A stretch of 64,000 nt of DNA from Vibrio sp. 10N (GTDB taxonomy: Bacteria; Pseudomonadota; Gammaproteobacteria; Enterobacterales; Vibrionaceae). Location of the stretch: positions 372,001 to 436,000 of the forward strand of contig NZ_BTPM01000002.1 in the NCBI RefSeq assembly GCF_036245475.1. The letters run 5' to 3'. Both the position numbers and the translations under genes were made by a program. The notes under the pieces are model-generated. The model did not search any database and was not told where the DNA came from. It saw nothing but the letters and a program-made list of their open reading frames with translations. Of the stretch, positions 47,325 through 55,272 are shown piece by piece. How positions within the stretch are numbered: the first letter of the stretch is position 1; every line of letters begins with the position of its first letter.

Positions 47325-47841
47325 ACAGTCGGCATTGCTCGCCTTTCAACTCGGAAAAGGTACCGATCACCAAGGGCGATTCATTAGCGAGATATGGGAC
47401 TTCAATAGTTTTTGGCTTGAGCACGACCATAAGTACATCCAGTGGCTATTTCCAATCGATGCGCAAACTAAGTTCAACCGACATGCGCCAGTTTTGACCA
47501 CAGATGACAGAGCTGCATTTTTTGAGTCGGAGGTGCTTCAGCAAGTGCAACGAAAATCTTTAGATTTGTTGCTGCACTTTTTTGGTTTGCAGTGGCAAGA
47601 GGGGGAAATCGTTCCTAGCGCTCAGTTAAACATCCGCGAGCATATTTGGTTGAAGCGGGGTGGCCATAACCATCTTCGTATTTCACGAATCATCAGAAGC
47701 CTTGCGCTTTGCGGACAACACAAGCTTAGCTACCAATTTCAACAGGCTGTGATTAAGGTTGCGAAAGAGTACGGAGAGGTTAGTGAGGAGTCGATGGGCT
47801 ACTGGTTGAAGGCAGCGGCTGACTTGGACTCGGACTTATAA
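47314..47841 (+). CDS. OGFr-domain protein
   Basis: A 175-residue protein starting at ATG 47314, overlapping the preceding gene by 11 bases. The sequence EIWDFNSFWLEHDHKYIQWLFPI is the hallmark of the opioid growth factor receptor (OGFr) conserved region (PF04664), a helical domain found in animals and, sporadically, bacteria, with unknown bacterial function. No signal peptide, so likely cytoplasmic. A 7-bp hairpin follows. Confidence 0.72.
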   Translation: MKTEQSALLAFQLGKGTDHQGRFISEIWDFNSFWLEHDHKYIQWLFPIDAQTKFNRHAPVLTTDDRAAFFESEVLQQVQRKSLDLLLHFFGLQWQEGEIVPSAQLNIREHIWLKRGGHNHLRISRIIRSLALCGQHKLSYQFQQAVIKVAKEYGEVSEESMGYWLKAAADLDSDL

Positions 47842-47866
47842 AGAGAGTTAATGAAGTTGTGAAACC

Positions 47867-47888
47867 GTGGCCAATCCGACTTGGCCAC
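47867..47888. terminator. Hairpin after the OGFr gene
   Basis: Perfect 7-bp stem GTGGCCA/TGGCCAC, 8-base loop, between convergent genes. No U-run follows, so it is a tentative terminator. Confidence 0.45.
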
Positions 47889-47931
47889 TGCAGTCTATAA
47901 TGCCAAGAATATGTTTTTAATGGATCATTTT

Positions 47932-48147
47932 TCAGTATCTTACCGCCTTACTTGAACGTACTGTTGAAGCTTTCTCGTGTGCAATAAGTTTTTTTATCGC
48001 CTGATTAATAACGATAATATCGTCTAGATCTGTCACATTGTCGACGGCATCGAGCAACGATTCTTTACTGCAAGGTGGGATCCTTTCGATATTTTTTATT
48101 TTTCCACGTGTGGTATTTTTAAGAAGATCAAATGTTGAATGATTCAT
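47932..48147 (-). CDS. Small hypothetical protein (71 aa)
   Basis: A 71-residue protein, MNHSTFDLLKNTTRGKIKNI..., charged and without membrane or signal features. No recognised motif. The frame and ATG are acceptable but the ribosome site is weak. It could be a small regulator; reality is moderately likely. Confidence 0.45.
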   Translation of the reverse strand: MNHSTFDLLKNTTRGKIKNIERIPPCSKESLLDAVDNVTDLDDIIVINQAIKKLIAHEKASTVRSSKAVRY

Positions 48148-48437
48148 GTAATAAGCCTGAAGGACGTTGTTGTAGTATTAGGAAAACGTTTGCGCGAAAT
48201 ATATACATTTTTGTCAGATACTTCAAATACTGCCAGGGAATGCATTTGGATTTTCCCATTCCCGTCGTGAATGTTTCTTGTCCGTATTTTCGAACGTGAA
48301 TGTTAACCTTATGAAGTAAAAGAATTAATTAGTACTCTGTTTCGGTATTTATTTACAGACTTGCTAAGTAATGAATCTATTATTGTGAACTCGCGCAAGT
48401 TCTGTAGGGGTAATGAGCGGTAGATGTAGGGTGATAG

Positions 48438-48490
48438 TAATAAACCGTTGGCTTTATAGAGTTGGTAGATTGCAAGTAAAACTGGAAGGA
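48438..48490 (+). repeat. Direct repeat, copy 1
   Basis: About 52 bp, similar at roughly 80% to 51104-51156. Shared core words are ATAGAGTTG and ATTGCAAG, then AAAACTGGAA. A short hairpin (GCCCT/AGGGC, 48491-48512) follows at the same relative place as in copy 2, but with a different stem sequence. Confidence 0.7.
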
Positions 48491-48512
48491 GCCCTAAGGC
48501 AGATCTCAGGGC
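48491..48512 (+). other. Hairpin following repeat copy 1
   Basis: Arms GCCCT (48491-48495) and AGGGC (48108 offset, i.e. 48508-48512) with a 12-base loop. No U-run follows. It sits immediately 3' of the repeat. Confidence 0.45.
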
Positions 48513-48518
48513 AATACG

Positions 48519-48797
48519 TTATCTATTAATGTGGCCTTCATTGATGACAAGCTCGTAATCATTACAAACTTGTATCAGTATTTGTCTTGCTCTTGGGTTT
48601 AACATTTTAACTCGACGACTGGTCCAGTTTTCTGCAATGTATTTTCCTACTTCAAGACCTGCCGCAGGGAAGTCACTGAAATATTCCATTAAGTAGGCCT
48701 CTGCTTCTTTTAAAGACAGTCCATTCTTATCCCAGTCGGCCATTCTTTGTCCAGTGAGGCTATACCAATCGTTAAATGAATGAGAAGTGGCATTCAT
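48519..48797 (-). CDS. Hypothetical protein (92 aa)
   Basis: A 92-residue protein when started at the second of two adjacent ATGs (48797), seven bases after AAGGA; a longer frame reaches 48848. Sequence MNATSHSFNDWYSLTGQRM..., helical, charged, no recognised family. It follows the DksA/TraR-like gene on the same strand by about 60 bp. Confidence 0.6.
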   Translation of the reverse strand: MNATSHSFNDWYSLTGQRMADWDKNGLSLKEAEAYLMEYFSDFPAAGLEVGKYIAENWTSRRVKMLNPRARQILIQVCNDYELVINEGHINR

Positions 48798-48858
48798 CAT
48801 ATTTTCCTTAATATTCATAGTATTAAAAAGGTTGTGTCCTGCTACCAATACATCAGTT

Positions 48859-49212
48859 TTACTGAGCGTAAAGGTGTTGGTTCATTTCTTTTTTGGTTTG
48901 ACAACTAATACAGTGTGTACACGTGACATCAAAGGCTAAGCGAGCCGGTTCGATGTCGTCACCACATGCGTGACAATACCCATAATCATTCAAAGACAAT
49001 TTTGCTTTAGCGAGAGTTAACGCATTTGCGCGTGCATTCAAACGACCCATAATCGTGTTCAGTTGGTAATGGTGTTGCAATTGGTCAGCTGTGTCACAGC
49101 AATCGCTAGATTGAACGGCGGATTGGCTTAACTGTGCGCGGGTATTGTCGATACTCGCTAGAGTATGAGTAAGCTCTTCTTGAATACGAGCTTCAATGTG
49201 ATTCAAATCCAT
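48859..49212 (-). CDS. DksA/TraR-type zinc-finger protein
   Basis: A 117-residue protein: an N-terminal helical hairpin (about 1-75) and a C4 zinc finger CHAC...CTHCISC (about 85-108), the layout of DksA/TraR proteins that enter the RNA polymerase secondary channel and alter transcription. AAGGAAAA lies just upstream of the ATG. The tip acidic residues typical of DksA are not obvious (VDNTRAQL-type region instead), so it may act differently. A CsrB-like RNA gene lies directly upstream on the same strand. Confidence 0.8.
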   Translation of the reverse strand: MDLNHIEARIQEELTHTLASIDNTRAQLSQSAVQSSDCCDTADQLQHHYQLNTIMGRLNARANALTLAKAKLSLNDYGYCHACGDDIEPARLAFDVTCTHCISCQTKKEMNQHLYAQ

Positions 49213-49264
49213 GTGTTGTTTTCCTTGGCTTGTATGCCTTTTATGCGCAAAAAGCTATTTGTCA

Positions 49265-49575
49265 AAATAAATAAAGTAGCCCCGAGAGGTAAAACCATCA
49301 TCGGAGCCTAAATTGACGCAGTAGCCCCCATGCTACTTATGTTGCTCCATGCAAAATCATCCTTAATGAACTGGCTGATATCGTTCAGCTTCTGGCTCCC
49401 ATCGCTGTCCTAGCGGTGTCCATAATTATTCCTTGGAGTTGCAGTATCCTTATCAGGCCAAATCGCCATCCATACGCGGTGTCCTTATGATTCCGTTCTG
49501 GTTTTCCTATCCTCAAAAACCATGCCTATCTCTAAAGGCATTCCTTGTACTCGACTAGCACCGTCGATGAGAGAC
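49265..49575 (-). ncRNA. CsrB-like GGA-rich regulatory RNA
   Basis: Read on the minus strand, about 310 nt contain 13 GGA motifs between 49342 and 49545, of which eight are AGGA; about three GGA would be expected by chance. Several sit in hairpin loops: stem GGTTTT/AAAACC (49500-49521) with two GGA in its loop, CGCT/AGCG (49403-49415) with loop AGGAC, TTGC/GCAA (49342-49354) with loop ATGGA, and GTAGC/GCTAC (49321-49336). A terminator-like stem AGGCTCCGA/TCGGGGCT (49309-49278, one GU and one bulge) is followed by a U-rich tail. This is the design of CsrB/CsrC RNAs, which sequester the RNA-binding regulator CsrA. The 5' end is an estimate. Confidence 0.75.
49278..49309 (-). terminator. Terminator of the CsrB-like RNA
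   Basis: On the minus strand AGGCTCCGA pairs with TCGGGGCT (one bulged G, one G-U), with GGT/ACC extending the inner stem, followed by ACTTTATTTATTTT. It separates the RNA from the downstream zinc-finger gene. Confidence 0.65.
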
Positions 49576-49890
49576 ATTTTACGTGCTTAGGGAATGAAAT
49601 GGGTGTTAACGCGAGGTAAAGATTGATTTGATAAAGCAATGTACGGATTAGTAGAACGATAAAACAGAGGGTTATGTGTATGGCCAAGTAGGTTTAGCAA
49701 TGAATCCAGATGCATTATGTCCATTGCTATGGACGATCTCTTACAAGTTTTGCTGACATTGGGACTATGAGCATCTTGCCAATGTTACCAGGAATTCACG
49801 CACCCAATGGTTTGGGTTCGATGTATGGGTGTGAGATTTTAACACCAAGTTGATTCCTGTATCTTGTAACTTGGGCAAATCACGCACGGT
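49576..49890. promoter_or_regulatory. Upstream region of the CsrB-like RNA
   Basis: About 315 bp without a gene. Minus strand: a possible -10 TAAAAT about 10 bases before the presumed RNA start, with no good -35, which suits an activated promoter. About 165 bp upstream (49740-49745 on the plus strand) is TGTAAG with AT at the centre of the following six bases, the left half of the GacA/UvrY/VarA box, but the right half is poor. A perfect 6-bp hairpin GTCCAT/ATGGAC lies at 49719-49734. Confidence 0.4.
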
Positions 49891-50367
49891 TTAATGCGAT
49901 TTCGTTGTAATGTACGATGAAATCTTGTCAGCGAGATCTCGATTAATATTGTTGCAGTGCTTACTGAGGAACTGGCGCTCAGCGAAGGCTGAGTGATGCG
50001 ATAGGTCAACGTCACCATAAACGAACCAAGAATCTACGTTTAATTGATGAGAATGAGCTAATAAGCGTCTGACTGGGTCTGCATCATCAAGCCTCATTCT
50101 TCCTACCCAGTCGATATCCGGTGCTAAGATTTCTTCAGGAAATACGTGGTTATTGACGAGATCTCTATATATCTCTGGGTTGTCGATAGGGTAAAGTAAA
50201 TACCCGTGCTCTCTTGCTGCTGTGGATAGAGCATTTACAGCCTTAACGTCGAACGGTATGGTTTTGAACAATTGAGACTGAGTTAACCCAATGGTAGTCG
50301 CTCCAATTTGCGTCAGGTAACTATAAGAATATAGAGTACGGCGGGCCATAAAGTATAGAATTTTCAT
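49891..50367 (-). CDS. Putative toxin partner of a Xre/MbcA/ParS-type antitoxin
   Basis: A 158-residue protein starting at ATG 50367 (a GTG nine bases earlier is too close to AAGGA). Starts MKILYFMARRTLYSYSYLTQIG. No RES-domain signature (which usually accompanies this antitoxin type) is visible, and no other family was recognised. It begins just after the upstream gene ends, in the normal place of a toxin in an antitoxin-first operon. Toxin role is inferred from order only. Confidence 0.5.
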   Translation of the reverse strand: MKILYFMARRTLYSYSYLTQIGATTIGLTQSQLFKTIPFDVKAVNALSTAAREHGYLLYPIDNPEIYRDLVNNHVFPEEILAPDIDWVGRMRLDDADPVRRLLAHSHQLNVDSWFVYGDVDLSHHSAFAERQFLSKHCNNINRDLADKISSYITTKSH

Positions 50368-50380
50368 AATGCGCACATCC

Positions 50381-50728
50381 TTAGTTTGAGTAGATCATTG
50401 ACTTGGCAATGTCTGCGACTTTTTTCAGTTCTCGCAGTTCTCCGGTAAGCATCAAATCAAGAGCACGTGAACCACCGAGAGCGGGGTGAAGGTTCTTTTT
50501 CGATACCCAGCTGTAAACACTTTCCTTGCTCGAAAAAAATAGACTTAATGATGAATGGATCGACAAAATGTAGCTGACTCGTATCAAGCTGTCGTTTTCA
50601 GGCTCTTCGAAATAGTTTGTGTTCAGTAGTCGATCCACCTGATGTTGTGTACACCCCCATTTTTCTAGGATTTTGGTCGCTACTTTGAGTGATTTACGTC
50701 TTTCGGTGTGATGGATTTGAGCAAACAT
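50381..50728 (-). CDS. Antitoxin-like protein with MbcA/ParS/Xre-type C-terminal domain
   Basis: A 115-residue protein from ATG 50728, seven bases after GAGGG; a GTG at 50755 lacks a ribosome site. The C-terminus (LHPALGGSRALDLMLTGELRELKKVADI) matches the toxin-binding domain of MbcA/ParS/Xre antitoxins (DUF2384). The N-terminus is helical and could bind DNA. With the next gene it forms a small operon typical of type II toxin-antitoxin modules. Confidence 0.65.
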   Translation of the reverse strand: MFAQIHHTERRKSLKVATKILEKWGCTQHQVDRLLNTNYFEEPENDSLIRVSYILSIHSSLSLFFSSKESVYSWVSKKNLHPALGGSRALDLMLTGELRELKKVADIAKSMIYSN

Positions 50729-51103
50729 TTCAAAGCCCTCAGGTGGGTTAAACACAACTTGAGGTTAGCATAGGGCAAAGGAGTCCTCTAATAATATTGT
50801 GTTTCCAGTGTCAAACTGAAAGTTATATAAAAGTTAACTTTTTCAGATGGTTATGTATAATTTGAGGTTGTTTCGACCCTGGTTGTTCTCTACTATTTCT
50901 GCTAATCGTCGTTAAATTGGCTCAAGTGATAGAAATTAACAGTTGCTGTATGAAAAATGCGCACTCGCATTAAGCAGTATTTTCATTAACTCACAGGCTT
51001 AGACTTTATTCTTCTGAATTTAAAGGGGTATTTTATCAGTGTCTCGATTGAACGGTGTTACTGGTTTTGGTTGAGTTTTGTACACAGTTTTAGTGGATAA
51101 CTT

Positions 51104-51156
51104 GCAATAAAACGTTTGCTTCATAGAGTTGATATATTGCAAGCAAAACTGGAAAG
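51104..51156 (+). repeat. Direct repeat, copy 2
   Basis: Counterpart of 48438-48490. Within this copy TTTGCTT and AAGCAAA can pair (7 bp), so the repeat itself could fold. Copy 1 keeps only part of that pairing. Confidence 0.7.
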
Positions 51157-51158
51157 AA

Positions 51159-51192
51159 CAGTGAATACATCAAGGGGAACACGTATTCACTG
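51159..51192 (+). other. Strong hairpin following repeat copy 2
   Basis: A perfect 10-bp stem CAGTGAATAC/GTATTCACTG around a 14-base loop containing AGGGGA. It lies directly after the repeat, as the weaker hairpin does after copy 1. No U-run follows. Confidence 0.6.
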
Positions 51193-51426
51193 AGGCGAGT
51201 TCCCATCGCTAAGCCATACTCATTAACGGCGAGCTACCGACTACCTTTTGTAACTTTAGTTTATGTGCAGCGAACTTCAAGGAATATGCGGCTGTTTAGA
51301 GCTTTCATAGTGACATCGAGATGACTTGTGAGTAAGGTTGGTAGATGCTTTCAGTATATAATTGTCGTCATATCAGCAAGAAACGGCAGCGTGATTTGTG
51401 ACCATTAATCAACTTAGGAAGACGTT

Positions 51427-52242
51427 TTGTTAGTATTCAATTGCACTAAAGCCGCTTCGGACTTTTTTACTGTTTCTCGTCGAGGTCAAAAGCAGACACC
51501 TATTGAAGATAAACCCACCGAATCCATTTCCGACGTAGGTACTACTTTTGAGCCCATTTCACAGTGGCTTGTGCATGTCATCAAGGTCCAGCGAAAAAAT
51601 GTGATTGTAGCGATGCATGTACATACGCGTTATGCGATGGTATTTTGCGGCGTGAAGAAGGGGGATTGGCTTGAATTTACCAACTTACTTGTCGAGCGCC
51701 TGTTTAACAATCTTCACTTTTTTATGGAGGAGTTTGAGTGGGGCGATGATGACAGCTTTCATGAGATGTTTAACTGCTTCCTTACTCTTCATCCACGTCC
51801 TTATTTCTGCCAACGAGGCGACCGCAGCGTGCAAAGCCATATTAATGATGTAGCTTGGCAATTCGAAGACCGTGTTTATCAAGTGGGTACGCTGCCTGAT
51901 AATGAGTTTGAATCCGCTTCGTTTGACGAGTGGGTGAATAGCTTGCTTCGCAAAACTAAAGTAAGTAAAGATTACTTCTATCCTGATGAAGAGATGTTCC
52001 TGCAGTGGGCAAGCCATTATGGTCAGTTGCACGACAATGAATTGGAGCTAGTTCGTCCGTTTTTCTCCTCCCTACGTTGTCAAATGATAGATAGTATTCA
52101 AGGTGAAGCAAAAATAGCGGAAATCCAGGCACAAATGGAAATGGTTGCGGCCTCGATGACGAATGAAACGTCACAAGAAAAAGCGACCATCCCAGATAAC
52201 GTGGTTGATCTCTTTGCTTTCAAAAGTGACGTTAAGCATTAA
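51427..52242 (+). CDS. DUF6933-like protein
   Basis: A 271-residue cytoplasmic protein beginning MLVFNCTKAASDFFTVSRRG, a start typical of the DUF6933 family. It uses TTG (51427) behind AGGAAG. The family has no known activity. It is a single gene with a free promoter region upstream and a 33-bp gap to the convergent recombinase gene. The C-terminus is Met/Gln/Glu-rich and helical. Confidence 0.65.
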   Translation: MLVFNCTKAASDFFTVSRRGQKQTPIEDKPTESISDVGTTFEPISQWLVHVIKVQRKNVIVAMHVHTRYAMVFCGVKKGDWLEFTNLLVERLFNNLHFFMEEFEWGDDDSFHEMFNCFLTLHPRPYFCQRGDRSVQSHINDVAWQFEDRVYQVGTLPDNEFESASFDEWVNSLLRKTKVSKDYFYPDEEMFLQWASHYGQLHDNELELVRPFFSSLRCQMIDSIQGEAKIAEIQAQMEMVAASMTNETSQEKATIPDNVVDLFAFKSDVKH

Positions 52243-52275
52243 GTGGAGACCTAGCATCTTAAATAGGTGTTCCTT

Positions 52276-55272
52276 TTAGGGGGTCGATTCATCCCCACCA
52301 TTTAGGTTCATCATCATAATCCCCATCATATGGAACAAATGTAGCAAAAGTGGGGATGATCGCTTAGTTTTTGACTTGTTGTTCATTCGTGAACTAGGGT
52401 GCGCTAACTCTAACCTAACCGCCCCTTGTGCTTTTTTACTACGCCCTGATGGCTTCCTCTCCTTGTACGTTTTAATACCTTTGAGGGCATCGAGCCATTC
52501 CGGTTTTTTAATGCTGCTATCGAGGTACTGCGTTGCCGCGCGCCAGTGAGATTTAGGGATAAATAAGTGGGTTGTCTCAAGAAATTTGCTCAACTCAATG
52601 GGTGAGTTGAAATGGATACCTGAGCGAGAAACACTGGCGTGGTTGAGGGCGTACTTAATGGCATCGACAATAGCTTCATGGTGTAGCTGGTGGTGTTCTT
52701 TTAGATCTTTTATGTATTGATTCTGCGTTTTGATTTCTATGGAAGTTTTGAGTGCTGAGGGCAGAAGTTTCGTCGAGCGGGCATTAGAAAAATGACGGGA
52801 GTATTGCTGACCAGCCGACTCCGTGGAAAATGCTTTGATGTGTTTGGCATTGCTAATCCACTTGTCTAATGTTGTCTCGCTGATTCTTAGCCTCGCACAA
52901 ATATCTTCACGGCTAAAGCCTTGTTGGTAACGCTCTAGAGCACTTTGGCAAACCGGAATGGAACGGAGTTCTTTATCCTCTTCAATATGGAGCTTGGGAA
53001 CAATACCATTGTGTATGTTTGTTGATAGCTCTTGAATCGCGAGCTTTTTCATCAAGTAGGGCAGGACATATCGTTTGAGTCTTTTCTCAAGTGGGACCCT
53101 TTGAGGCAATAAGCCCACTTGGCTCATTGCGCCTTGAGGAAGTGAAAAGTCGATCTCTCTCAGTTTTTGAGCAACGATCCAATCAGAAAAATGGAAGTAA
53201 TGCTCAAAGGTCATCCGTGGCGATTCATGACCCGCCATAGCGGCGATGGCATCGTAGCCGTTCATGGCCGATCGTCCAAACACGATGTCTTTGATTTTCT
53301 GGAGCTGGCTTCTATCGTATGGGGATAACTGTTGGGGTAGTGATCTTAAGTCATCGACTTCCAAGATAAGTTGCAGCCTACTTAGACTGCTATGGCGAAG
53401 GTGATGAAACACAAAATAGTTCAATTGGGAAAGGGACTTGAGCAGTTCCCCTACAAGCATAGACACTCGAAAGCTATCTACGGGAAGCTTTGCGTCAGCA
53501 CCAAGCGAAAAGAAGGGGTGTTTTTGTCCAAGTTGTTGTTCCTGCTTGATATGGTAATAGTCGTTGATGATTTTGGTTTCGTGCTCAAGCAACATTGGGT
53601 AAAGCGGTACTTTCCGTAAACTCGCTGCGGTTTTGTTTTGACCAAGGTGATTATCTCGAACGGAGAGCCAGCCAATTCTGGAAGGCTCAATGTCTTTGAT
53701 TCGTAACTTGACCAATTCATTGAGTCTTAGGCCGCATCGATAGGAGAGGATACACATTGATTGAAGGCACAGTTTATCGGCTTCATTTAGCCCCTCAGTA
53801 GAAGAGATACCGTTAAGTAGACCTGTGAATAGTGCTTCATCGACAAACGCGGCGCGAGTATGGGCTTGCGTAGGGTCAGTGTGCAAATAGTCACTCGAAA
53901 TAGGCGTAAGCACATTGGCTTCCACAGCAAAAGCGTGTAAGTCTTTAAGTCGACCTGCAAAGTACTTCTTTGACTTGTCTGTCGTGTGGCTGTCGATGGT
54001 TTGCTTATAGATTTGTTCCAACTCTTCACTGTTGAGTGAATTCAGTTGATATCTTTCGCTAAGGTAAAGCCATTTGCGTGTTAGGCTCGAATGGTACGCT
54101 TTTAAGGTGCCGACACTGCAAGAGTCTAGTTTATGGCGATACCACTGGATGAGTAAGCGTTGGTTTATTGCTTCTTCACTCGATATTTCCGCTATCAACG
54201 TTTCCAGGCTTTGCTTGAGTGTTGCTTTGCTCACTGGTTTGAGGGTTCCTTTGGGGCGCAAACAAGCTTTTAGCTTGTCAAAGAGTTCAAGGTGTTGTGA
54301 TATTGGTTTCGCATTCTTTGCGCTTAACTCAGAATCTGAGGAAGCCGAAGCGGGGGTAACGTCGATATCCGTCAATGGATAGACCATTGGGTGAATCAAG
54401 CGAGCAAGATTGCTCGGCGGAAGACCGTAAGACTTTGTTTTGCTCACCTGGTATTCAATGAGCGCCTGGCTGATTGCTAAATCAGATTGGTTTTCTGCCA
54501 CGTAGACCGAGGATTTGCAAAGTTGACTGAAAGTCAGGTCGCATTGATTTCTTGTCAATATGGTGCCCAACTCGCCTCTATCTCTAGGCGCCTGCCAATT
54601 ATGGCGCTGCCACCGTTTCCATAAACGAAGTAAGCCAAGTGTAATAGGGTGAAGGTAGCAATGAAATTGGGTGACTTTCTTTCTCGCGACATCAACATTG
54701 GTGTTAAACCGTTCAGAGTCGATGGTTACGCTAATAAAAGGCGACTGATTCCAATGATGCACTGTGACGTTTGAGCTAGCAATTAATCGTTGGAAGGCGT
54801 CTACAACATCAGGATTCGCTTGGCCGCTATGATAGATGAGCGAAAGGATGAGATTTCGAAAAGCTTGCTCTTTGGATGGAGCGGGCGACTTCAGTAGCTC
54901 ACCGAAGTACCAATGTTGATAGAACTCATAGCCTTTCCAAGCACTCTGCATCCAATCGAGCGTGCGCAGTGGTTTAGGTGACTTTTTGGTGACAATGTAA
55001 CTTGGAGGGCTGACCTTCCAGTTATAGAGTTTTTGATAACTGAGGACGTTTTTTACACCGATGTTAAAGGCACGTCGGTAATCGCCAATTCGCCCAAATA
55101 TGTGGGTGATGTCATCGATGAACTTCGCCCAGTCTTTATAAAAACGTTCAGGCTTCGGCACTATGACTGGGTTCGGGAAATATTTTTCAAATACTTGCTG
55201 TGCTTTTTGATTGACTCGCTCTATCTGGTTCAGTCGATTTTTACGGCGAGCTTCGACACCAATCTCAGTCAT
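52276..55272 (-). CDS. Very large tyrosine recombinase (integrase), distal gene of the module
   Basis: A ~998-residue site-specific recombinase. A long N-terminal part (about 1-340) precedes a core-binding/SAM-like region, then the catalytic domain: Arg in YRCGLRLNELVKL (near residue 514), HLRHSSLSRL (near 625), GHESPRMT (near 683) and the nucleophile Tyr in FEHYFHFS (near 692). A C-terminal region carries an HTH-like FSREDICARLRISETTLDKWI. I chose ATG 55272, with GGAGG six bases upstream and overlapping the previous stop (ATGACTGA); the open frame extends to 55290. It lies next to the tRNA-Gly attachment site and probably moves the island. Confidence 0.85.
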   Translation of the reverse strand: MTEIGVEARRKNRLNQIERVNQKAQQVFEKYFPNPVIVPKPERFYKDWAKFIDDITHIFGRIGDYRRAFNIGVKNVLSYQKLYNWKVSPPSYIVTKKSPKPLRTLDWMQSAWKGYEFYQHWYFGELLKSPAPSKEQAFRNLILSLIYHSGQANPDVVDAFQRLIASSNVTVHHWNQSPFISVTIDSERFNTNVDVARKKVTQFHCYLHPITLGLLRLWKRWQRHNWQAPRDRGELGTILTRNQCDLTFSQLCKSSVYVAENQSDLAISQALIEYQVSKTKSYGLPPSNLARLIHPMVYPLTDIDVTPASASSDSELSAKNAKPISQHLELFDKLKACLRPKGTLKPVSKATLKQSLETLIAEISSEEAINQRLLIQWYRHKLDSCSVGTLKAYHSSLTRKWLYLSERYQLNSLNSEELEQIYKQTIDSHTTDKSKKYFAGRLKDLHAFAVEANVLTPISSDYLHTDPTQAHTRAAFVDEALFTGLLNGISSTEGLNEADKLCLQSMCILSYRCGLRLNELVKLRIKDIEPSRIGWLSVRDNHLGQNKTAASLRKVPLYPMLLEHETKIINDYYHIKQEQQLGQKHPFFSLGADAKLPVDSFRVSMLVGELLKSLSQLNYFVFHHLRHSSLSRLQLILEVDDLRSLPQQLSPYDRSQLQKIKDIVFGRSAMNGYDAIAAMAGHESPRMTFEHYFHFSDWIVAQKLREIDFSLPQGAMSQVGLLPQRVPLEKRLKRYVLPYLMKKLAIQELSTNIHNGIVPKLHIEEDKELRSIPVCQSALERYQQGFSREDICARLRISETTLDKWISNAKHIKAFSTESAGQQYSRHFSNARSTKLLPSALKTSIEIKTQNQYIKDLKEHHQLHHEAIVDAIKYALNHASVSRSGIHFNSPIELSKFLETTHLFIPKSHWRAATQYLDSSIKKPEWLDALKGIKTYKERKPSGRSKKAQGAVRLELAHPSSRMNNKSKTKRSSPLLLHLFHMMGIMMMNLNGGDESTP

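Larger units (their letters stand above)
48148..48518. other. Intergenic region with first copy of a ~52-bp repeat
   Basis: About 370 AT-rich bp upstream of the small minus-strand gene. It holds the first copy of the repeat described at 48438 and a hairpin at 48491-48512. No further gene recognised. Confidence 0.5.
50729..51426. other. Intergenic region with second copy of the repeat
   Basis: About 700 bp without a credible gene between divergent genes. It holds the second repeat copy (51104-51156) and a strong hairpin at 51159-51192. The rest is AT-rich and carries the promoter regions of both flanking genes, which I could not define. Confidence 0.5.
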
